A stretch of DNA of 64,000 nucleotides from Prorocentrum cordatum (GCA_963575745.1 CAUYUJ010017893.1:347046-411045); one strand, 5' to 3'. Shown: positions 53,225-63,745, counted from the first letter of the stretch. Made by a program: numbers and translations. The notes: a model not told the origin generated them from the sequence alone.

Positions 53225-54525
53225 CCAAACCATCTGCAGTTGTGGGTACTGTCGTTGTATGCGCCGCATTCGGTTGGGCTCCCTATTGGGCTACCAAACG
53301 TGTGAGGGGCGTGCCAAAATGGGTGCGGTGGGTGCATGCGAACGCTGGCATGTGGGCCTTCGGTGGGGCTCCCTATGGGGTCCCGAAGAGTGTGAGGGGC
53401 GTGCCAAAATGGGTGCGGTGGGCGCATGCGAACGCTGGCATTTGGGCCTTCGGTAGGGCTCCCATGGGGCCACGAAACGTGCGAGGGGCGTGCCTAAATA
53501 GGAGAGGTGGGCGCATACGAACGCTGGCATGTGGGCCTTCGGTGGGGCTCCCTGTGGGGCTACGAAGCGTGTGAAGGGTGTGCCAAAACGAGTGTGGTGG
53601 GCGCATGCGAGCGCTGGCATGTGGGCCTTCGGTAGGGCTCCCTATGGGGCCACGAAACGTGCGAGGGGCGTGCTTAAATGGGAGAGGTGGGCGCATGCGA
53701 ACGCTGGCATGTGGGCCTTCGGTGGGTCTCCCTGTGGGGCCACGAAACGTGTGAGGGGCGTGCCAAAATGGTCGCGGTGGGCGCATGCGCAAGCTGGCAT
53801 TTCAGCCTTTCGGTGGGGCTCATCATATGTCCCCGAAACATGTGAGGGGTGTGCCAAAATGGGTGCGGTGGACGTATGCAAACGCTGGCATTGGGGCTTT
53901 CGGTAGGGCTTCCTATGGGGCCACGAAATATGTGAGGAGTGTGCCAACATGGGCGCGGTGGGCGCATGCGGACGCTGGCATTTGGGCCTTCGGTGGGGCT
54001 CACTATGGAGCGACGAAACGTGCGAGAGGTGTGCCTAAATGGGTGTGGCGGGCGTATGCGAACGCTGGCATTTGGGCCTTCGGTAAGGCTCCCTATGGGG
54101 CAACGGAACCTGTGAGTGGCGTGCCAAAGTGATTGCGGTGGGCGCATGCGAACGCTGGCATGTGGGCCTTCTGTGGGGCTCCCTATGGGGTCCCGAAGCG
54201 TGTGAGGGGCGTGCCCAGATGGGTGCGGTTGGCGCGTGCGAGCGCTGACATTGGGTCCTTCGGTGGGGCTCCCTATGGGGCCACGAAGCGTGTGAGGAGT
54301 GTACCAAAATGGGCGCGGTGGGCGCATGCGAACGCTGACACTTGGGCCTCCGGTGGGGCCCCCCATGGGGCCACGAAACGTGAGGGGTGTGCCAAAATTG
54401 TTGCCTGGTTCGGAGGGCAGAGGCAGGGATTGGAGGAGGAAGGAGAGGGAGGAGGGTGCAGCGGGAGGAGGAACGCATGGAGCCGTCTCTTCAAAACGAG
54501 GACCCAACACCACAGGATGGTTGGG
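53225..54525. mobile_element. TIR element with internal 90-bp satellite, copy A
   Basis: The outer ends CCAAACCATCTGCAGTTGTG and CACCACAGGATGGTTGGG are inverted. The interior is about 12 units of 90 bp (CTGGCAT near 53345, 53435, 53525, 53614, then every 90 to 54335), each with GCCTTCGGTGGGGCTCCCTA and TGCCAAAATGGGTGCGGTGG. A GGAGGA stretch and TCAAAACGAGGACCCAACAC close the element. Confidence 0.75.
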
Positions 54526-54589
54526 AAAGAAACACATAATGAACACACATATTCAAAGAGCACAGAAATCGTCCCAGACTATTGTTCAA

Positions 54590-54785
54590 CCATTCTCGAA
54601 TATTCCTCATACGCCCGACTTAAGCCCGACAGCGCCCACTTAAGCCCAACATCGCCGCCAACTCGCGTCCACGCAAGCCCGACATCGCCCGACTTAAGCC
54701 CAACATCGCCCACTTAAGCCCAACATCGCCCACTCAAGCCCAACATCGCCCGTAGAGGGACCTGCCCGGCTTAAGCTCAGCATCG
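54590..54785. repeat. MITE right end and AAGCCCAACATCGCCCACTT repeats
   Basis: TCTCGAATATTCCTCATACG then CCCGACTTAAG is a TTAGGTCGGG-family right end. It is followed by about seven units of AAGCCCAACATCGCCCACTT, period 20 (54618-54755). Confidence 0.7.
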
Positions 54786-54889
54786 CCGCGCAGGGCGCCC
54801 TACCCAGACCCTCGACGTCCTTGACTTGTTTCATGACGTCGACCCCCAGAGGTCTCGACCTGAGTCGTTGTTGCCCCAAAGAGGTCTCG

Positions 54890-55122
54890 ACCCCCAGAGG
54901 TCTCGGCCTCCCAGACGGGGTAGGGGTAGATGGGGTCGGAGGATCGCGTCGCATCGCCGATTCATCGGCGGTGCATCGGCGATGCACCGGCGAGGCATCG
55001 TCGACGTCGGCGATGCATCGGCGACGTCGACGTGAAGCAAGTCGAGCTCCACATCGAGCCGCATCGCCGATGCATCGCCGATGTGGCCAGATGTGGAGCC
55101 CGGCTGATTTTGGAAGACAAAA
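54890..55122 (+). repeat. GATGCATCGGCGATGC element, copy B
   Basis: Near-identical to 52962-53197. It is followed by the right half of a TTAGGTCGGG-family MITE ending CCTGCCCGACTTAAG at 55237. Confidence 0.85.
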
Positions 55123-55574
55123 TGGACAACATACTACAACAATAATCCAAAGTTGTCAAAAGAGCACGAAAAATCGTCCCAAAACTATTGCAAAACCATT
55201 CTCGAATATTCCTCCTGTATAAGGACCTGCCCGACTTAAGCTCAGCATCGCCGCGCAGGGCGCCCAACCCAGTGCCCCGACGTCCGTGGCTTGTTTCATG
55301 ACGTCGACCCCCAGAGGTCTCGACCCGAGTCGTTGTCGCCCGAAAGGGGTCCCGACACACAGAGGTCTCGGCCCCAATAGGTCCCGACCGAATCCACGGC
55401 ACGGGCTTTTCCTCCTGAGCCCTGTTTTTTTGACGGTCCCGAAGCCCGGCGAGGGCCCCTGGAGGACGAACATTGCAACACACCTCCCGCCGTAATTTCT
55501 GTTACGACGCGACCGTGTCTAGGGAGGTCTGGGGGCGGCGACGGCGCTACATCGCCGAAGCATCGTCGACAGGC

Positions 55575-55675
55575 TTGGGTCGGGCATGTCCCCCGACAGG
55601 CGAATGTTGGGCGAAAAACGGGGGGGAGAAAGTAGTCGACACAAATTCAAAAAATGCCAAACATACTAGGCACAG
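55575..55675 (+). repeat. TTAGGTCGGGCATG MITE, left end only
   Basis: TTGGGTCGGGCATGTCCCCC then GACAGGCGAATGTTGGGCG; no matching right end nearby. Confidence 0.65.
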
Positions 55676-55724
55676 CTACCCGCAGAACAAGGACGTGCAG
55701 TGAGGACGCAGGGAACTCGGCCTG

Positions 55725-55897
55725 GGAAGCTCCCAGGAGGCCCCCAGGAGGCCCCGAAGAAGCCTCCAAGAGGCCCCTAAGAAGGCCCCCAACAGACCTC
55801 CAGAAAGCACCAAGAGGCCCCCACGAGGCTCCCAAGCGGCCCCCAAGAGACTTCCAAGAGGCCTCCAAACAACCCCGAAGAGGCCCCCGAGAGCGCT

Positions 55898-55935
<38 letters not shown>
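55725..55935. repeat. AAGAGGCCCCC repeats and GTC microsatellite
   Basis: CCAAGAGGCCCC-type words (55725-55890) run into a CGTCGTCGCCGTCGTC tract (55895-55935), which abuts the foldback at 55982. Confidence 0.75.
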
Positions 55936-55981
55936 CCATTCAGGGTCGGCGGCACCAGCCGTAAGGCCTTCGCAAAACACA

Positions 55982-56150
55982 CCATAAACATAAACGTTTG
56001 GCGCTCCGCGCGGATTTCTTGGATCTGCGCCGGACCCCCCTCCCTGGCGCGCAGAGCGCGCCAGGGGCGGCGCTGGAGGCGCCGTCGGTGGGGGCCCAGC
56101 GCAGATCCAAGAAATCCGCGCGGAGCGCCGACAGTTTATGTTCATGCCGT
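55982..56150. repeat. GCGCTCCGCGCGGATT foldback element, copy 4 (best preserved)
   Basis: CATAAACATAAACGTTTGGC and GCTCCGCGCGGATTTCTTGG at the left; CCAAGAAATCCGCGCGGAGC and GCCGACAGTTTATGTTCATG at the right. Arms of about 45 bp are almost fully complementary. Confidence 0.85.
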
Positions 56151-56164
56151 TGTTTCTTTTTCGA

Positions 56165-56298
56165 GCAGGGGCCTTGGAAGGCCACTTCGAAGCTTTTCGA
56201 GAGGGGCGCGGCCAGCGAAAGTGGCCAGGGATGGGCCGAGGGGGCAAGAATGCAAGGGTATCCCTGGGGAAGGTTGCCCATGCTTATCATGCGGGGTG
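56165..56298 (+). repeat. MITE of the GCGCGATAAGGATGC family, copy 2 (left end lost)
   Basis: TTCGAAGCTTTTCGAGAGGG, GGTATCCCTGGGGAAGGTTG and CCCATGCTTATCATGCGGGG match the copies at 28035 and 62769. Confidence 0.65.
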
Positions 56299-56340
56299 AC
56301 TGCACCCCCTCCCTGAACTGGCCCCCCCCCACCCCCCCCG

Positions 56341-57180
56341 AACGTTGGCCCTGACCTTTTGCTCCCTGGCCTTCGGGCCCTAACTCGGGCCTCCGCCCGC
56401 CGTTCGGGAGGACCCCTGCGCCCCCGGAACGCGCTCGACGAGGCGCAGCTGATGGAGACCACCCCGGAGGCTAGAGAACTGCTGCAGGGGCACCGCCGAG
56501 AACTGTCGAAAACTTCCCTCCGGAGCCCCATCTCGGCATCTTCTCATAGCGACCCCAGGCAGGAGTGACCTTTCGTGCGGGGGGGCCAGGCAGGCAACTC
56601 CAGGCGCGCAACCGGCCGCTACCGCACCGCGCTCGGCGATCGGGGGGGCCCCCAGCGAGCCCGCACCGAAAGGTCACTCTGGCCAAGGGCCACTCTCACG
56701 CGTACAGTGGGGGCCCGTCCACAACAGGCCTTCCACAGGAAACCCAACCCTGAGGCCCCTGGCCTTTCGCTCCCTGGCCTTCGCTCCCTGGCCTTCGGGC
56801 CCTAACTCGGGCCTCCGCCCGCCGTTCGGGAGGACCCCTGCGCCCCCGGAACGCGCTCGACGAGGCGCAGCTGATGGAAACCACCCCGGAGGCTAGAGAA
56901 CAGCTGCAGGGGCACCGCCGAGAACTGTCGAAAACTTCCCTCCGGAGCCCCATCTCGGCATCTTCTCATAGCGACCCCAGGCAGGAGTGACCTTTCGTGC
57001 GCGGACTGAGGGGGGGCCAGGCAGGCAACTCCAGGCGCGCAACCGGCCGCTACCGCACCGCGCTCGGCGATCGGGGGGGCCCCCAGCGAGCCCGCACCAA
57101 AGGGTCTCTCTCACGCGCACAGCGGAGGCCATTCCACACAGGAAACCTTCCACAAACAACCTAGCCCTGAGACCCCCCGG
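56341..57180. repeat. Tandem duplication of about 420 bp
   Basis: CTCCCTGGCCTTCGGGCCCT … GGCCCCCAGCGAGCCCGCAC occurs at 56363-56670 and 56783-57100 with only a few differences; a third partial copy starts at 57300. The open frame RNALDEAQLMETTPEARELL lies in both copies and ends soon after. It may be a remnant exon but has no recognised family. Confidence 0.75.
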
Positions 57181-57325
57181 ACGTACATGGATTCTTGGCG
57201 TGAGAAAAGGTCGCGCTCCGCATGGCAAAAACCATCGAAAACCATGAACCTCCCCCTGAGCTGCCCCCCCCCCCCCCCGAACGTTGGCCCTGACCTGTCG
57301 CTCCCTGGCCTTCGGGCCCTACCTC

Positions 57326-57838
57326 TAGGTCGGCAATGTCCTCCTACAGGCGGATTTTGGGGGAAATATTAAAAATACACCCCAACATATGCTCAAACAT
57401 TGTCAGAGATAGTCCACAAAATACTTTTTGGAAGGCGCGCAAATGTGGATTAGCTATCCATGGATTTGCCGCGCGGTCGCCAAATCCATGGGACGGGGGA
57501 GGTGCCCTCCCCAAAATGCGGTGCCGCCTCGCTCGGCGGCGACAATCCGCGACTCCCCATGGAAGCAGGACCCGTAGCTAGTCCACGCCCCCTGAACCCA
57601 TGCCTGCGATCGCCTGACATTCGTGGAGTACTTGTGTGAAGGGGCCCCAGGACACACAAATAAATACACACAAATAAAAATATTCCCCATATTTTCCCAT
57701 ATTTTCTGGGTTTTTGTCTCCCCCCCCATTTCCCATATTTTCCAATATTTTCTAGGAAATCGACGATTAATTGTGTCTGTGTGTTTTTTCCCCTTCTGAT
57801 TGTGGAGACTCCCCCTGCCGAGGGGCAGGCCCGACTTG
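57326..57838 (+). mobile_element. TTAGGTCGGGCATG-family element, 513 bp
   Basis: TAGGTCGGCAATGTCCTCCT then ACAGGCGGATTTTGG at the left; CCTGCCGAGGGGCAGGCCCG and ACTTG at the right. It cuts the third partial copy of the 420-bp repeat. Inside are three TTTTCCCATATTTTCTGG-type units (57683-57755). Confidence 0.7.
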
Positions 57839-57849
57839 CAGCCCTACCC

Positions 57850-58140
57850 CTCCGGGCCTCTGTGGCGGCCGCTCGTGGCGGGCTGCCGGCACCCCCCCCC
57901 CTTGGCACGGCACGCGCCCACGACCGGGGCGCCGCGGATGGCAGCCGAGCGCCCCCCGGGCACCTCTAGACCTTGCCTGGCAGCACGGCCGGCAGCCTTG
58001 GAAGGCTCCCAGGGCACGCGCGCCCTCGACGGGGCGCCGCGGATGGCAGCCAAGCGCCCCGGGCATCGAAAATCTTGCCTGGCAGCACGGCCGGCAACGT
58101 CCGAAGGCTCCCAGGGGACGCAGCAAGACAGCGCTGCCCC
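57850..58140. repeat. Two to three diverged copies of GGGGCGCCGCGGATGGCAGC
   Basis: GGGGCGCCGCGGATGGCAGC … CTTGCCTGGCAGCACGGCCG occurs at 57926-57990 and 58030-58095, spacing about 103. Confidence 0.6.
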
Positions 58141-58287
58141 TGACCATCCAGAGTGCTAAAAAATGGCCCTCCAGACCCATCGACCCATCTGGACTGCCTG
58201 AAACCTCGACCGGAATTAAGATGTCGAGGTCTCGGTGCTAATTTTAGCCCTCCTGGAGGGTCAGGGACGGCAGGGGGAAACAAATAC

Positions 58288-58452
58288 AGCAGGAGCCCGA
58301 CCACAAGAAACCTTCCACGAGCAACCCAACCCTGAAACCCTAGGAGGTCCTTTGGGTTTTGGTGTGGGAGCGTCCCGCTTTCCATAGCAGAAGCGTCGAA
58401 ACCCAAGAAACCCAGGGCACCCTGGGTTTCTTGGCATGGGCCTCCACTGTAG
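58288..58452 (+). repeat. CTACAGTGGGGGCCCGT-family element, copy 5
   Basis: AGGAGCCCGACCACAAGAAA at the left and CATGGGCCTCCACTGTAG at the right; diverged interior with CCTTTGGGTTTTGGTGTGGG. Confidence 0.6.
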
Positions 58453-58459
58453 TGGACAT

Positions 58460-59010
58460 TCCCCCGCTCCCCCAAACTCTAAACTTGGCACGCGCGGGGA
58501 GACTGCGGTCGAAAAGGAACTCATCAGACCCACTGCCAACTTGGGGCGTTGACCGATGAATGTGGCATGCGCTTATTTTTTCTGAGATGCTATACGCCCT
58601 CCTTGGCGGCGCGCGTCCGACCCGAACATCTAGTGCACCCATCTGGTCGTATGTCGTTCCCCGAGCGGTGCTGCGCCCGCCACGACGCACACACTAGAAA
58701 GACTTCTCTCGGTGCGCGCGTTGCCCCTTGGGGGAAGGGGGAGGGGGCGGCGCACAGGTAGTGTTAGCATCTTGGGGTGACGCCGAATCCCACCCTGAGA
58801 CTATCCCCGCCCATCGTTGCCAGTGCCCAGCCGCGCCGCGCAGTGGCGCCCGCTGGCAGCCAGCGGCGGCGTCAGAGCAGCGCCCGTAGGGAGTCGAGCA
58901 GCTCGGTCGTGCGGCGGTCCGCCTCGGGGCCGTGCGCGAGGCCGCACTGCGCCATGGTCAGCAGCCAGCGCAGGGACTGATTTCGGAGCGTGGCCTCCAC
59001 CTGGAGGGTC
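58460..59010. other. Unique sequence, no gene recognised
   Basis: GTTGACCGATGAATGTGGCA (58550) has a relative at 41472 (GTTGACCGATGCATGCGGCA), so this is a second copy of a larger dispersed unit next to the CTACAGTGGGGG-family element. No motif-bearing frame. Confidence 0.4.
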
Positions 59011-59011
59011 A

Positions 59012-59257
59012 GAGAAAACCTATCCCCCTACAGGAAGAATGTTCGAGAATGGTTAAGAATAATCTGGGGACGACTTTCCGTGCTCTTTGGACTGTTTTTG
59101 AACATGCTGGACCATGCCTCTGCAAGAGGAATGTTCGAGAATGGTCAGGAGGAGTCTGGGGACGGTGTTCCGTGCTCTTTTGACTGCTTTTGAATCTTAC
59201 TGGCTAGTCTTGATTTTTCCTCCAGAAGCCGCCTGTAGGAGGACGTGCCCGACATAA
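59012..59257 (+). repeat. TTAGGTCGGG-family element, rearranged copy
   Basis: CTATCCCCCTACAGGAAGAA at the left and CGCCTGTAGGAGGACGTGCC then CGACATAA at the right. GGAATGTTCGAGAATGGT (58-64-bp shifted) occurs twice inside, near 59035 and 59130. Confidence 0.6.
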
Positions 59258-59274
59258 CTGTAGAGGGGCACAAC

Positions 59275-59420
59275 ACTTGCATGAGCAGAAACGTTTGGCG
59301 GTCCGCGCGGGTCTCTCCGATCGGCGTTGGGCCCCCCTCCCTGGCGCGCGGACGGCGCCACAGGGCGCCAACGCAGATTCAAGATATCCACGCGGACCGT
59401 CGAAAGTTTATGTTTACGCA
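59275..59420. repeat. GCGCTCCGCGCGGATT foldback element, copy 5
   Basis: AGAAACGTTTGGCGGTCCGC at the left and GCGGACCGTCGAAAGTTTAT at the right; matching GCGGTCC/GGACCGC changes in both arms show compensation or gene conversion. Confidence 0.7.
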
Positions 59421-59869
59421 GTCGTTCCTTCGATGAGTGGCTAAGACAAGCATCGCGCTGTGCCTCGCATCTATCAGGGGGGGGGGTACTTGCCGAAGGT
59501 GTGCCCGAGCATCTGCCCGAGTGTGGCCGAAACTCTGATTCGAAGCTAAACTGATTTCCAGTTTCAGTCACAATGTCGCTCGCAATTCGGTGTCGGTCAC
59601 ACTTTCAGGCGCATCATTACTTCGGTCACACACCTTTTGACTGAGCAAGGCCAGGCGGCATGAGAAACGGGTCTTATGCGAGATGGCACAGAGCCCTCAC
59701 GCCGCGGCTCACGCGGACCGCCAGCGCCGCACACCGCGTGAAGAGCTGCTGCGGTCACGAGCGGCCTTGCGACGCGACAGTGTCGGCGCAGTCGACTATG
59801 TTATCCTACGTCGCTCACCTAGCGAAAATACCAGGATACCTCGCGTCATGAAATGATCAAGGCGAAAGA

Positions 59870-60829
59870 CCCAACCATATGCATGTGTGAGTGCCGCGAT
59901 TGTGTGCCCCACCTTCGGTGGAGCTCCCTATGAGGCTACGAAACGTGTGAGAGTTGTGCCGAAATTTGCGCGGTGCCGCCATGCGAACCCTGCCATTGGG
60001 GCCTTCGGTGGAGCTCCCTATGGGGCCACGAAGCGCGTGAGGGGTGCGCCGACATGGGTGCGGTAGCGCCATGCGAACCCTGCCACTGAAGAGTTCGGTG
60101 GAGCTCCCTATGGGGCAGCGAAGCGTATGAGAGGTGTGCCGAAATGTGTGCGTTGGCGCCATGCGAACCCTGCCACTAGGCCCTTTGGTGGAGCTCCCTA
60201 TGGGGCGACGAAATGTGTCAGGGGTGTGCCAGGGTGGGTGCAGTGGCGTCATGCGAACCCTGACGCTGGGGTCTTCGGTTGAGCTCCCTATGTGGCAACG
60301 GGACGTGTGAGAGGTGTGCCGAAATGGGTACGCTGGCGCCTTGCGAACCCTGCCACTGGGGCATTCGGTGGAGCTCCCTATGGGGCCACGGGGCGTGTGA
60401 AGGGTGTGCCGGAATGGGCGCAGTGACGCCATGCGAAGCCTGCCGCTGAGGCCTTCGGTGAAGCTCCCTATGGGGCCACGAAGCGCGTGAGGGATGCGAC
60501 GATATGGGTGCGATAGCGCCATGCGAACCCTGCCACTGAGGCCTTCGATGGAGTTCCCTATGGGGCCACGGGGCGTGTGAGGGGTGTGCCGAAATGGGTG
60601 CAGCGGCGCCATGCGAACCCTGCCACTAGGGCCTTCGGTGGAGCTCGCTACGGGGCCACGAAACATGTGAGGGGTGTGCCGAAACAGAGACATGCAGAAG
60701 GCAGAGGCAAGGGGGGGAGAAGGGGTTGATGGAGGAGGGAGGAGGGGGAGGAGGAGAAGGAGGAGGTCAGGGGAGGAACGCGGGCTGCTCTCTCTTTAAA
60801 ACGAGGACCCACACCACAGGATGGTTGTG
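59870..60829. mobile_element. TIR element with internal 90-bp satellite, copy B
   Basis: Ends CCCAACCATATGCATGTGTG and CACCACAGGATGGTTGTG. About eight and a half 90-bp units (AACCCTGCCA near 59986, 60076, 60166, …). The closing GGAGGA stretch and AAAACGAGGACCCACACCAC match copy A at 53225-54525. Confidence 0.75.
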
Positions 60830-60992
60830 AAGCAGCACTACGCAAGTTTGTTGTTGTTGCTGTTGTTGTTGCTGCTATGTTCGGCTCTGCTTGGATCACC
60901 GCGTGGCTGCTATGGGACTGGGAGGGTGATGAGTGGATACCAAGGTGGCCTAGTGATCGACCTTCATAGCAGATAACTTGGTCAGAAGTGAT

Positions 60993-61071
60993 ATGAGTGG
61001 CTTAGGGGCATAAAGATCCAGGCCAAGTGGGCTCCGCCCACATGGCGGAGATAGCGCACCCACCCAAGCCA
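60993..61071 (+). repeat. GTGGCTTAGGGG / CCCAAGCCAC dispersed segment, copy 2
   Basis: GAGTGGCTTAGGGGCATAAA, GTGGGCTCCGCCCAC, GCGGAGATAGCGCACC and CCCAAGCCACAT; relative at 44829-44905. Confidence 0.5.
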
Positions 61072-61239
61072 CATACATGCTGGGTTCGGCCAGATATAAC
61101 TCACCTTAACATCCACTTATCCACTCAACAACTCCCACGAATTGTCAAGTCTGGCATGACACCGGAGCGTGGCCTCCACCTAGCCAGACACCGAACCCCA
61201 TCGCGTCATGAAAAACATGTCCTAGCACAGCACCCTAAA

Positions 61240-62550
61240 CAGCAGCAATGGCAAACGTGAAGAGGCAGGTCGAGGAGTAGGAGGTCGGCTGTATGGGGAT
61301 AGGGGCCGAGAGCATGGCCATGTGCACCTAGTCAGTCAAGCCAAGTCACCCCGCACGCACGGGGGCCACGAGGGAGGTGCGAGCGCAGCCGTCTGCACCT
61401 TGGTGCACTGACTGAAAAGATCGTGTCCATCCGGACCAAAAATGTGGCCGGCACTCGGGCGAGAAAGCGACTACGGAACCAGTTGTGAAGAGGTCTTGGG
61501 CGACACGGCTGCTGGACCAAGCGATCTCGGGAAGCGGTCCGGGACTCTCCGTAGCCCTGTGGGACTCTTCTGTGACTCTCTTCTCTCTGTGACTCTCTTC
61601 TTTCTTACCTCCGTGGGAGCCCTCCAACGAAACACTGGCAGGGGAAAGCCCAGACCCCCTCGCGTCATGAAGAAGCACGACGCGAAGTGTCTTCACACAT
61701 TCATGAGCCAACGAAGAACGGTAAAATAACACTGGGCGGCCGGAAAAATTATACCCATACGTTGCCACCGTAAGGGTATCAGCTTTCCAGCCGCCCAGGG
61801 GCAGGCACCCCTGTCGACGAAAAGGTCTTTTTAATACCGCTCTTCGCCCGTTAAGTTAAGGCCGTGGGGGCCCTCGCCATGCCCTGGGCCGGTCCACAAG
61901 TGCTCGGGATGAAAAAAGAGACGGCCCTGCGGCACGAGCCGGCTCGCCCAGGGTTGCTGGGAACGGCCAGCGACGTCAACGAAACACAAGCAGGTTCTAC
62001 CAGTCGATTTCCAGGATGAGCATCGTTTTCCCCAGCCGCGTGGCCTGGGCCCCACTGGCCGATTTACCCCCCTAGATGGGGATGTAGGCCGTTCCCTTCG
62101 GGTTTCGAGGGGTGTATAACCAGCTGGGATGGTAATCCGGTGGGGGTCTCGAAGGGGATGAGGATGGGGAAGGGGGTCTTTTGAACGATACTGTCAGGAG
62201 GCGTTCTGCGGCACAACATGACGAGAAGCGTGGCGATTTGGACGTGCAAGAGCATAAGCCGCGATGACACAACCATCGTATCAACATAGTGGCTTGTTGC
62301 TGGTAGCGCCGAAGTCGCTCTGAGCAACAGCATGGCGTGCGCCTTACTACATGTTGAAGGGCAGGAAAAGCCGCTTGAATCCTAGACCCGCATCGCGCTG
62401 ATGCTCCACGCCAAGCGGTCACAATCTGAAGCCGCGAACAGCAGCAAAGCCGACACACTGAAGCTAGCACGCTGCGAATCACCGCAGAAGCCTTTCCTGA
62501 CACAAACTGCCCAACGATCACATGCCACTGATGACAAGGGTACCGGACGG
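61240..62550. other. Mostly unique sequence with one hairpin
   Basis: No gene recognised. A hairpin at 61732-61798 pairs CTGGGCGGCCGGAAA…ATACCC with GGGTATCAGCTTTCCAGCCG then CCCAG. TGTGACTCTCTTCT repeats twice near 61570-61600. Confidence 0.5.
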
Positions 62551-62560
62551 ACGAGGATGA

Positions 62561-63000
62561 AGTTTGGTCGACCCAAAAGGGGGTCCAGCAGAAAGGGGGT
62601 GGTGCAATAGATTTGGGGCAATTGTGTGTTGCAAATGTATTGCGCCAGAGAATTGTATTGCATTGTGTTGCGACGAATGCATTGCGCGCGAAAACCCAGC
62701 AATATATCTGCGCCCCGGAATGTGTTGTACGCCCCAAATGTGTTGCAGCTCCAAAAATCTACACTCAGCCCGCAGAGTAAGGATGCGCGATAAAGATGCA
62801 ATGCCCTTGGACGCCCATTTCGAGGCGTTTCGAGCGGGGCGCGGCCAACGAAAGCGTCCAAGGATGGACCCAGGAGGCAAGGATGCAAGGGTACCCTTGG
62901 GAAGGCTGCCTATCCTTACTCTGCGGGGCGACTGTATTGCACCAAGTCTAATGAAACCACCCCCTTGTCGCTGGACCCCCTTTTGGCTCAACCCGATGAA
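62561..63000. mobile_element. TIR element with a nested MITE
   Basis: TTTGGTCGACCCAAAAGGGG then GTCCAGC and GGGGGTGGTGCAATAG (62562-62610) is mirrored by GTATTGCACC … CCACCCCC … GCTGGACCCCCTTTTGGCTC at 62933-62992. Inside are TGTATTGCG/TGTGTTGCG words (62625-62755) and a nested MITE (62769-62927). Confidence 0.7.
62769..62927 (+). repeat. MITE of the GCGCGATAAGGATGC family, copy 3 (intact)
   Basis: CCCGCAGAGTAAGGATGCGC at the left; CTATCCTTACTCTGCGGG at the right, a 17-bp near-perfect TIR. The inner TTTCGAGGCGTTTCGAGCGG matches copies 1 and 2. Confidence 0.8.
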
Positions 63001-63029
63001 AAAAAAAACATTGCGCGTGGCCGACCACG

Positions 63030-63188
63030 ATGGGCCTGCTTTCCACCACCACCACCACCATAAGTTGGAGGGGGAGGGTGTCCTCCTCCTCCTCCTCCTC
63101 CTCCTCCTCCACCTCCTCCTCCTGCTCCTTCTCCTTCTTCGCTTCGTCCTCCAACTTATGGTGGTGGTGGTGGAAAGCAGGCCCATCA
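63030..63188. repeat. Large hairpin with CCACCA/GGTGGT arms
   Basis: GATGGGCCTGCTTTCCACCA … CATAAGTTGGA (63030-63070) pairs with TCCAACTTATGGTGGTGGTG … GGCCCATC (63149-63188), about 38 bp per arm, around a CCT tract. Confidence 0.8.
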
Positions 63189-63314
63189 GACTACACATCC
63201 CCTCCACAACCGCCGCAGTGGCTCGAGTGCCTTTGGCTGCCCCCAGGCTCCGGAACTCACAGGCGGGCGGCCCCCCGAATACAGGGCCCAGGAGGCCCCC
63301 TAAGAGAGCCCAGC

Positions 63315-63555
63315 GAGGAGGAGGAGTAGGAGGAGGAGGGGGAGGAGGAGGAAGAGGAGGGGGAGGTGGAGGAGGAGGAGGAGGAGGAGGAGGAGGGAGG
63401 ATGGAGGGGAGGAGGAGGAGGAGGGGGAGGTGGAGGATGGAGGGATAGAAGGGGGAAGGTGGAGGGTGGAGAGGGAGGTGGAGGTGGAGGAGGAGGAAGA
63501 GGAGGGGGAGGTGGAGGAGGAGGAGGGGGAGGAGGAGGAGGAGCAAGAGGAGTAG
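63315..63555. repeat. GGA/GGTGGA microsatellite
   Basis: Continuous GGA-type repeat, immediately before the sixth foldback copy. Confidence 0.9.
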
Positions 63556-63572
63556 AAGAAGACAACACGCCA

Positions 63573-63745
63573 TGGACGTGAACAGTTGGCGCTCCGCGCG
63601 GATTTCTTGGATCCGTGCCCGAGCCCCCAGTCCCTGGCGCGCAGAGACCGCAAGGGGCCAGAGGCGGCGCCAGAGGCGCAGCCAGGGGGGACCAAAGCGC
63701 GGCTCCAAAAAATCCGCGCGGAGCGCCAAAAGCTCTATGTTGATG
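63573..63745. repeat. GCGCTCCGCGCGGATT foldback element, copy 6
   Basis: GTTGGCGCTCCGCGCGGATT and TCTTGGATCC at the left; AAAAATCCGCGCGGAGCGCC then AAAAG at the right, in line with the other five copies. Confidence 0.8.

Noticed and set aside
53260-54390. 90-bp repeats as a repeat protein gene
   Set aside because: 90 is a multiple of 3 and frames stay open on both strands for several units, but unit-to-unit changes are not synonymous-biased by eye, stops occur, and the array lies inside a TIR element.
60940-61080. tRNA- or SINE-like sequence (GTGGCCTAGTGATCGACC … GGTTCGGCCAG)
   Set aside because: No cloverleaf could be drawn, the A and B boxes do not fit, and no poly-A or T tail is present.
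62980-62992. CTTTTGGCTCAAC resembling the 3' part of the dinoflagellate spliced leader
   Set aside because: It is part of a terminal inverted repeat whose other copy differs, and no gene follows; coincidence is more likely.
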